Under the pieces are notes generated by a model. That model made no database searches. It saw only the letters and a list, made by a program, of their open reading frames with translations, and was not told the DNA's origin. The position numbers and the translations under genes were made by a program. Of a stretch of 9,409 nt of DNA, positions 4,950 to 9,409 are shown piece after piece; position 1 is the first letter of the stretch, and each line of letters starts with the position of its first letter. Origin of the DNA: an uncultured Thermoleophilia bacterium (lineage in GTDB: Bacteria; Actinomycetota; Thermoleophilia; UBA2241); NCBI GenBank assembly GCA_903912585.1, contig CAIWHY010000548.1:1-9409 (forward strand), in the 5' to 3' direction.

Positions 4950-5870
4950 ATGCTCTACGTACTCGGAGCCATATTGCTGGTCATCATCGTCGTGGTGATC
5001 GCGCTGCTCATCATGGGCATCCGCATCATCCGCCCCACGCACCGCGGCCTCGTGGAGCGCCTCGGCAAGTACAACCGTTATTGCGATCCCGGGCTCCACA
5101 TCATCATCCCGCTCATAGAGAGGCTGTTCCAGATCGACGTGCGCGAGGTGCTCGTGGAGGCGCAGCCGCAGACGATCATCACCAACGACAACCTCAACGC
5201 CAAGGTCGACGCGCAGGTCTACCTCAAGGTCAAGGCCGACGAGGAGAACGTCAAGGCGTCGCAGTACAACGTCACCAACTACGAGAACCAGATCGTCAAC
5301 CTGGCGCGCACCACCCTGCGTAACATCATCGGCACGCTGACGCTCAAGTCGGCCAACAGCGAGCGCGGGCGCATCAACGAGGAGCTGCGCGGCACGCTCA
5401 AGACCGAGACCGCCAGCTGGGGCATCGAGATCCTGCGCACGGAGCTCAAGGAGATCGACCCGCCGGTGGACGTGCAGGAGACGATGAACAAGGTCGTCAA
5501 GGCCGAGAACGAGAAGATCGCGGCGGTCGACTTCGCCACCGCGACCGAGACTCAGGCGGACGGCCAGCGGCGCGCCGAGATCAAGAAGGCCGAGGGCATC
5601 AAGCAGGCCAAGATCCTCGCCGCCGAAGGCGAGGCGCAGGCGATCAAGCTCGTCAACGAGGCCGCCGAGCTGTACTTCGTCGGCAACGCCCAGGTGCTGC
5701 GCAAGCTGGAGACGGTCGAGAAGGCGTTCTGGCAGAACGCCAAGATCATCGTGCCGGCCAACGGCGAGCTCGTGAACGTCATCGGCGACCTCGCCGGCAT
5801 CGCGCCGGTGCCGGTCAAGGCGGCGGTGCCCAACCCCACGCCGGGCCAGCCGACCAAGCGGCAGGCCTAG
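4950..5870 (+). CDS. SPFH/band-7 (stomatin/prohibitin-like) membrane protein
   Basis: Stomatin-like SPFH protein, membrane-anchored and expected to oligomerise into ring or cage scaffolds in membrane microdomains; related bacterial proteins (QmcA type) are linked to membrane quality control. The 306 residues comprise one N-terminal helix (about 3-23), the SPFH domain (about 27-185: RPTHRGLVERLGKYNRYCDPGLH, then VDAQVYLKV and the ERGRINEELRGTL segment), a PPVDVQETM motif (171-179), a long Ala/Glu/Lys coiled coil (about 184-240), and a C-terminal stretch ending in a Pro-rich tail. ATG 4950 has GGAAAGGGG 4 bases upstream and puts the helix at the extreme N-terminus. No NfeD partner gene is adjacent; the divergent neighbour is DUF427 and the convergent one TfoX-like. 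A 17-bp-spaced promoter lies about 70-95 bases upstream. Confidence 0.92.
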   Translation: MLYVLGAILLVIIVVVIALLIMGIRIIRPTHRGLVERLGKYNRYCDPGLHIIIPLIERLFQIDVREVLVEAQPQTIITNDNLNAKVDAQVYLKVKADEENVKASQYNVTNYENQIVNLARTTLRNIIGTLTLKSANSERGRINEELRGTLKTETASWGIEILRTELKEIDPPVDVQETMNKVVKAENEKIAAVDFATATETQADGQRRAEIKKAEGIKQAKILAAEGEAQAIKLVNEAAELYFVGNAQVLRKLETVEKAFWQNAKIIVPANGELVNVIGDLAGIAPVPVKAAVPNPTPGQPTKRQA

Positions 5871-5903
5871 GGGGCGGGCGGGTCTCGGCCCCGGCCTAGG
5901 CCT
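5863..5903. terminator. convergent terminator overlapping both stop codons
   Basis: AGGCCTAGG (5863-5871) and its exact complement CCTAGGCCT (5895-5903) form a 9-bp stem, extendable by GGG/CCC after a two-base bulge. The left arm contains the TAG of the SPFH gene (5868-5870) and the right arm the complement of the TfoX-like TAG (5896-5898). On the plus strand the stem is followed by TCTTCTT, a pyrimidine-rich tract that is itself the Lys codons of the TfoX-like tail. Confidence 0.6.
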
Positions 5904-6267
5904 TCTTCTTGCGCGGCTTCTTCGCTTTGGGCGGCAGAGAAGCCGCGTAGGCCAGCCCCTTGCCGAGCCAGGCGCGCAACGCGTCCTTGTCGGCGAGCAT
6001 CGCGTCCGGGAAGGCGACGTACTCGCGCATCGGGCGCCCCTCCATGGGCTCGAACAGGTGCGCGCCCGGCGCGGCGAGCAGCTCGGCCCGGTCTTGCTCG
6101 CCGAGCCGCACGATGATGCTCTCCTGGTGGACCGCGGCGAACATGTTGCCGCCGCTCCAGTAGCAGGGGCCGCCGAACATGGGCTTGAACTCCACGGCGG
6201 CTTCGCCTTGCGGGATGAGCTCGTCCAGCAGCGCCACGAGGTCATCTCTCGGCTTGCGCCACTTCAT
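5896..6267 (-). CDS. TfoX N-terminal-domain family protein
   Basis: Small 123-residue protein of the TfoX/Sxy N-terminal domain family (PF04993). Stand-alone members are widespread and their role is not established; they should not be assumed to regulate competence. Visible family features: KPMFGGPCYWSGGNMFAAV (28-46; the MFGG turn and following strand), IIVRLGEQDRAEL (51-63) and MEGRPMREYVAFP (75-87). There is no TfoX C-terminal domain. The last 12 residues are PPKAKKPRKKKA, a strongly basic tail that could contact nucleic acid (inference). ATG 6267 has GAGGAGG 5 bases upstream. It is 80 bases downstream of the UspA gene on the same strand, probably on one mRNA, and the gap holds a 20-bp tandem repeat with two mini-ORFs. 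It converges on the SPFH gene. Confidence 0.85.
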   Translation of the reverse strand: MKWRKPRDDLVALLDELIPQGEAAVEFKPMFGGPCYWSGGNMFAAVHQESIIVRLGEQDRAELLAAPGAHLFEPMEGRPMREYVAFPDAMLADKDALRAWLGKGLAYAASLPPKAKKPRKKKA

Positions 6268-6287
6268 GTCGGCCTCCTCGTGTTCAC
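6264..6287 (-). CDS. mini-ORF 2 (7 codons) in the tfoX-like leader
   Basis: GTG AAC ACG AGG AGG CCG ACA TGA encodes MNTRRPT. It has its own GAGGAGG 6 bases upstream. Its TGA overlaps the ATG of the TfoX-like gene as ATGA, so a ribosome finishing here is placed on the real start. The AGG AGG arginine pair serves both as codons and as the Shine-Dalgarno sequence of the next reading frame. Confidence 0.35.
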   Translation of the reverse strand: MNTRRPT

Positions 6288-6320
6288 AGCGGCCTCCTCG
6301 CGTTCACGGCGGCATCCTCG
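6271..6320 (-). repeat. 20-bp tandem repeat, 2.5 copies, in the tfoX-like leader
   Basis: Copies at 6271-6290 and 6291-6310 match at 18 of 20 positions; a half copy at 6311-6320 matches at 9 of 10. On the minus strand each unit reads approximately CGAGGAGGCCGCYGTGAACR, that is, a Shine-Dalgarno sequence followed by a GTG-AAC start. The repeat is thus a duplicated translation-initiation region, resembling the true start (GAGGAGGCCGACATGAAG). Confidence 0.8.
6284..6307 (-). CDS. mini-ORF 1 (7 codons) in the tfoX-like leader
   Basis: GTG AAC GCG AGG AGG CCG CTG TGA encodes MNARRPL. A weak ribosome site, GAGGAT, lies 6 bases upstream. Its stop overlaps the GTG of mini-ORF 2 as GTGA. Translation is possible but unproven; the architecture could be a by-product of duplicating a ribosome site. 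Confidence 0.3.
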   Translation of the reverse strand: MNARRPL

Positions 6321-6347
6321 CCGGCCCTGCGGTCGCCACGCCCGGTC

Positions 6348-6809
6348 CTACTTGTGGCGCGGCACCACGAGGACCGGCACCTTGCTGTGGTGCAGGAGCT
6401 TGAGCGCCGTCGAGCCGAGGAACGCCGCCGAGACGGCGCCCTGGCCGTGGCTGCCGACGACGATGGCTGCGGCCTTGCGCTCGTCGGCAAGCTGCAGAAG
6501 CACCTCTACCGGCTTGCCCTCCTCGACGGCGGTCTCGGCCTTGACCCCGGCCGCGGCGAGCCGGCGCGCGGCCTCCGCGACCTGCTCGTCGCCAAAGCCG
6601 CGCACGAGCTGCACGTGATTGTCGTACTCGGCGCTCATCATCAGCGGCGAGTCGGCCATGCCGGTCGGCACGTAGCCGATCGAGAACTCGAACGCGTAGA
6701 CGACGAGGACGGTGGCGCCGGGCAGATCCCTGACCAGCTCCGCGGTGCGGTCGAGCGCCAGCTGGGCGCAGTCCGAGCCGTCGTAGCCGAGGACGAGCGT
6801 GGTGGTCAT
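6348..6809 (-). CDS. universal stress protein (UspA family)
   Basis: Cytosolic UspA-fold protein of 153 residues, one domain, normal length. ATP-binding signs: the N-terminal strand with D10 (LVLGYDGSD, 5-13) and the full G-x2-G-x9-G-S motif (G119, G122, G132, S133, in VVGSHGQGAVSAAFLGSTA), ending in VPVLVVP (144-150). This places it in the ATP-binding UspFG-like group; such proteins act in stress or dormancy responses, and the client is unknown. ATG 6809 has AAGGAGG 4 bases upstream and starts directly before the first beta strand; a longer in-frame form to 6863 has no ribosome site. A possible -10 (CATAGT, 6843-6838) lies upstream, with no good -35. It is followed on the same strand by the TfoX-like gene. 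The permease stop (6880) is 70 bases upstream, so read-through from the metal importer is also possible. Confidence 0.92.
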   Translation of the reverse strand: MTTTLVLGYDGSDCAQLALDRTAELVRDLPGATVLVVYAFEFSIGYVPTGMADSPLMMSAEYDNHVQLVRGFGDEQVAEAARRLAAAGVKAETAVEEGKPVEVLLQLADERKAAAIVVGSHGQGAVSAAFLGSTALKLLHHSKVPVLVVPRHK

Positions 6810-6879
6810 CGTGCCTCCTTGAGTGGGTCTCTGGTGGACTATGCTCCGGCGCGGCCGCGGCAAAACGGGCGCCGCGGTG

Positions 6880-7731
6880 CTACACCGCCCGTCGCGCCGC
6901 GGCGCGGCGGGCGAGCAGCCCGCGCTGCGGCGCGACGACGAAGGCGACCATGAAGACGACGGTCGCGGTGAGCACCACGGCGGCGCCCGAGGCGACGTTG
7001 AGGTAGTAGCTGAAATACAGGCCGGCGACGCTCGAGGCGGCGCCGATGGCGGCGGCCAGCGCCATCATCCGCGAGAGGCGCCGCGTGAGCAGGTACGCGG
7101 TCGCTGCCGGCGTCACGAGCATCGCCGCGACCAGCCCGACGCCCACGGTCTGCAGGCTCACGACGACCGTGAGCGCGAGCAGGATGAGCATGACGAAGCG
7201 CAGCAGCTCCGGCCGCCGCCCGAGCGTGTGCGCGAGCACGGGGTCGAACGAGGCCAGCAGGAACTCCTTGTAGAGCAGGAACACGGTCGCCAGCACGGCG
7301 GCCGCGAGGATCCCGGTGAGCCAGAGGTCGCCGGTGCTCACGCCGAGCACGTTGCCGAACAGGATGTGCGTGAGGTCGACGGCATACGAGCGCACCGTGC
7401 TGATGAGCACGACGCCCAGCGCCAGGGCGGCGGCGAAGAGGATGCCGATGGCGGTGTCCTCCTTGACGGCGCCGCGGCGCGAGAAGAGGCCGATGCCGAC
7501 GGCGACGACGAGCGCCGCGATGAGTGCCCCGGCGAGCAGGTTGGCGCCCAGCAGGTAGGCGATGGCCACGCCGGGCAGGATGGCGTGGGCGAGGGCGTCG
7601 CCGAGGAACGCCATGGCGCGCAGCACGACGAAGCAGCCGAGCACCGAGCAGACGACGCCGACGATGAGCGACGCGATCAGCGCGCGCTGCATGAACTCGA
7701 GCGTGAAGGGTTGGGTGAGCCAGTGGATCAT
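6880..7731 (-). CDS. metal ABC transporter permease (ABC-3 / ZnuB-MntB family)
   Basis: Membrane channel subunit of a zinc/manganese-type importer, 283 residues with about 8-9 helices. ABC-3 family marks: FLGDALAHAILPGVAIAYLLG (42-62), EDTAIGILFAAALALGVVLI (91-110), VDLTHILFGNVLGVS (118-132), FDPVLAHTLG (162-171) and SLQTVGVGLVAAMLVTPAATAYLLTRRL (192-219, containing the conserved MLVTPAATA). The C-terminus ends in an Arg/Ala-rich tail. ATG 7731 overlaps the ATPase stop as ATGA, so the two are translationally coupled; an upstream ATG at 7755 lies inside the ATPase gene and is unlikely. Only one permease gene is present, so the channel would be a homodimer. Zinc versus manganese cannot be settled from this subunit. 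Confidence 0.93.
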   Translation of the reverse strand: MIHWLTQPFTLEFMQRALIASLIVGVVCSVLGCFVVLRAMAFLGDALAHAILPGVAIAYLLGANLLAGALIAALVVAVGIGLFSRRGAVKEDTAIGILFAAALALGVVLISTVRSYAVDLTHILFGNVLGVSTGDLWLTGILAAAVLATVFLLYKEFLLASFDPVLAHTLGRRPELLRFVMLILLALTVVVSLQTVGVGLVAAMLVTPAATAYLLTRRLSRMMALAAAIGAASSVAGLYFSYYLNVASGAAVVLTATVVFMVAFVVAPQRGLLARRAAARRAV

Positions 7732-8555
7732 CGCGGCTCGTCCCCCTCGCAGCACTGGTCGATGACGACCATGCCCTCGAGGAACAGTGCCTGGCCGCCG
7801 AAGGCGGCGCTGATGTGCTCCTTCGTGAACACCTCGGCCGGCCGGCCGTAGGCGACCAGCCGGTGGTTGAGCAGCGCCACCAGGTCGAAGCGCCGTGAGG
7901 CGGCCTCCATGTCGTGCGTGCTCACGAGCACGGTGATGCCGCGGTCACGGAGCCGGTCGAGCAGGTCGAGCAGCGCCTCACGGGCGCCGACGTCGACGCC
8001 GGTGAACGGCTCGTCCAGCAGGAGCACGTGCGGCTCCTGCGCGAGCGCTCGCGCCAGGAACACGCGCTGCTGCTGCCCGCCGGAGAGGTCGCCGACCGGG
8101 CGCGCGGCGAGGTCGGCGATGGCGAGCTCCTCGAGGCTGCGCGCGACCACCTCGCGGTCGGCCGCCTGCGGGCGGCGCAGCCAGCCCAGGCGGCCGTAGC
8201 GCCCCATCATCACGACGTCCTGCACGGTCACCGGGAAGCTCCAGTCGATCTCCTCGCGCTGGGGCACGTAGGCGATCGGCTGCGCCCGCGCCTGCGGGTC
8301 GCGGTCGCGGAGCTCGATGCTGCCGCCGCGCACCGGGAGCAGCCCCACGAGCGCCTTGAACAGGGTCGACTTGCCGGCGCCGTTGGGCCCCACCACGGCC
8401 ACCTGGCCGCCGTGCGGCACGGCCAGCGTGACGTGGTCGAGCGCCAGCCGGTGACCGTAGAGCACCGTCACGTCGCGCAGGTCGAGGCAGGCGGCCGCGT
8501 GATGCGGGCGACCCGCCGGCCCGCCGTCGCCCTGGTGCGGCCCGCCGGCGCTCAC
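7728..8555 (-). CDS. metal ABC transporter ATP-binding protein (ZnuC/MntA-like)
   Basis: Cytosolic ATPase subunit, 275 residues from the GTG at 8555, which overlaps the binding-protein stop as GTGA. Motifs: Walker A GPNGAGKS (56-63), Q-loop YVPQR (96-100), LSGGQQQRV signature (157-165), Walker B VLLLDEP (177-183), D-loop VDVG and H-loop H214 (STHDME). IDWSFPVTVQDVVMMGRYGR (103-122) is characteristic of the Mn/Zn/Fe importer ATPases. The first 22 residues, before the domain begins at CLDLRDV, are a Gly/Pro/His-rich extension (H7, H18, H19), and the C-terminus ends DQCCEGDEPR; both could touch metal but this is speculation. The long open frame upstream of 8555 is a shadow of the binding-protein gene. 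Confidence 0.94.
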   Translation of the reverse strand: MSAGGPHQGDGGPAGRPHHAAACLDLRDVTVLYGHRLALDHVTLAVPHGGQVAVVGPNGAGKSTLFKALVGLLPVRGGSIELRDRDPQARAQPIAYVPQREEIDWSFPVTVQDVVMMGRYGRLGWLRRPQAADREVVARSLEELAIADLAARPVGDLSGGQQQRVFLARALAQEPHVLLLDEPFTGVDVGAREALLDLLDRLRDRGITVLVSTHDMEAASRRFDLVALLNHRLVAYGRPAEVFTKEHISAAFGGQALFLEGMVVIDQCCEGDEPR

Positions 8556-9409
8556 TTGAGCGCCCCGACGATGAGGCCGGTGTCGTACTTCATCATCGCG
8601 ATGTAGGTGGGCGCCGGTCCGCCGGCAGCGGTGAGCGAATGGTCGAGGATCCCGGTGACGGTCTTGACGTGCGTCTCCGCCGCGATCTGCTGTGCCAGCT
8701 GCGGGTTCTCGTCCTTCTCCACGAAGATCGCCTTCGCGCCGCTCCTGCGGATCGCGGCCGTGAGCGCCGCCAGCTCCTGCGCCGTGGGCGTCTCGTTGGT
8801 GCTGAACCCGGGGATCACCGTGCCCACCACCTGGAAGCCGTAGCGGTCGGCGAAGTACCCCGCGCTGGCGTGGTTGGTGACGAGCTTGCGGTCCTGCGGC
8901 GGGATCCGCGCGACCTGAGCCTTGATCCACGCGTCGAGCGCCGTGAGCCTGGCGTCGTAGGCGGCGGCGTTGGCGGTGTAGAGCGCCTTGCCCGCCGGAT
9001 CGGCCTTGACGAACGCGTCGCGGATGTTGGCGACGTAGATCTTCACGAGCGTCGGGTCGAGCCAGAAGTGGGGGTCGACCTCGCCAGGGGCGAGGCGCGG
9101 TTCGCCCGGCCCCGGCGTTCGAGTGGGCAGCCCGGCGGACGCGTCGACGATCCTGACGCCGCCTCCCGCGTTCTGCAGCGTCGTCAGCAGCGCCCCCTCG
9201 AGCCCGCCGCCGTTGACGAGGAGCATGTCGGCGGACGCCACGCCGGCGACGTCGCGCGGCGTCGGCTCGTAGGCGTGCGGGTCGGCGCCGGGCGGGAGCA
9301 GCGCGTGGACCGTGAAGCGCTGGCCGGCGACGTTCTGCGCGATGTCGGCGAGGAAGGTCTCGACCGCGACGACGTGCAGCCGACCGCCGCCGGACGACGA
9401 ACCGGCGGC
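8552..9409 (-). CDS. metal ABC transporter solute-binding protein (ZnuA/TroA family), 5' end outside the window
   Basis: Cluster 9 / TroA-like metal-binding protein that hands divalent metal to the permease at the outer face of the membrane. 285 residues are visible; the signal peptide and lipobox lie beyond the right edge, and the first residues (AAGSSSGGGR) look like the linker that follows a lipoprotein cysteine. Metal ligands by family position: H45 (PPGADPHAYEPTP), H114 (VDPHFWLDP), H180 (NHASAGYFADRYGF) and D256 (GILDHS). A His at the third site favours zinc over manganese (which typically uses Glu), but the ZnuA His-rich loop is absent. The frame is open to base 9409, so the internal GTG at 9241 is not the start. 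Regulation (Zur or MntR sites) would be upstream and out of view. Confidence 0.93.
   Translation of the reverse strand, partial: AAGSSSGGGRLHVVAVETFLADIAQNVAGQRFTVHALLPPGADPHAYEPTPRDVAGVASADMLLVNGGGLEGALLTTLQNAGGGVRIVDASAGLPTRTPGPGEPRLAPGEVDPHFWLDPTLVKIYVANIRDAFVKADPAGKALYTANAAAYDARLTALDAWIKAQVARIPPQDRKLVTNHASAGYFADRYGFQVVGTVIPGFSTNETPTAQELAALTAAIRRSGAKAIFVEKDENPQLAQQIAAETHVKTVTGILDHSLTAAGGPAPTYIAMMKYDTGLIVGALK

Noticed and set aside
4674..6245. Long minus-strand reading frame of 523 codons opposite the SPFH gene
   Set aside because: Asp/Leu/Arg-rich shadow translation of the SPFH and TfoX-like genes; no domain and no independent start signal.
6823..7851. Plus-strand reading frame of 342 codons opposite the permease
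   Set aside because: His/Glu/Asp/Arg-rich antisense product of a membrane-protein gene; no ribosome site.

Overview
The window comes from a very GC-rich chromosome with actinobacterial gene order. An FtsB/DivIC-type divisome protein, a DUF501 protein and an exopolyphosphatase (Ppx/GppA) lie in tight succession, a block that usually follows enolase in Actinomycetota. GTG starts, four-base stop/start overlaps and extreme GC3 fit the same phylum. A deep-branching lineage such as Thermoleophilia is my guess from overall feel, not something the sequence proves. Most of the window is ordinary chromosomal housekeeping content. There is no CRISPR array, transposase or integrase.

Layout. (1) 98-2191, plus strand: ftsB-like, DUF501 and ppx, read as one operon. 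(2) 2270-2358: tRNA-Leu(UAA) with encoded CCA. (3) 2359-3450: a compositionally different stretch holding a secreted YncE/NHL-like beta-propeller gene broken by one in-frame TGA, then a 16-bp perfect hairpin and a second copy of the tRNA-Leu T-arm/3' end. (4) 3546-4064, plus: a four-helix membrane protein I do not recognise, followed by an orphan coding-like fragment. (5) 4238-4825, minus: a DUF427 protein with a tandem-repeat insertion. It is divergent from 4950-5870, plus: a stomatin/prohibitin-like SPFH protein. The two appear to share one promoter region. (6) 5896-6267 and 6348-6809, minus: a TfoX N-terminal-domain protein and a universal stress protein, with a 20-bp tandem repeat between them that creates two chained mini-ORFs. 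(7) 6880-9409, minus: a zinc/manganese-type ABC importer (permease, ATPase, and a solute-binding protein cut by the window edge).

How the genes work together. Block 1 joins septum formation with polyphosphate/ppGpp metabolism only by conserved synteny. Block 7 is a complete importer: a periplasmic-type metal-binding protein with three visible His ligands, a membrane channel and a cytosolic ATPase, in coupled overlapping genes transcribed from beyond the right edge.

Points most worth a second look: the chained GTGA/ATGA mini-ORFs before tfoX-like; the tRNA-Leu 3'-end duplication bracketing the broken propeller gene; the coding-like orphan fragment at 4134-4266; and the convergent terminator whose stem arms contain both genes' stop codons. 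None of these amounts to a demonstrated new system.
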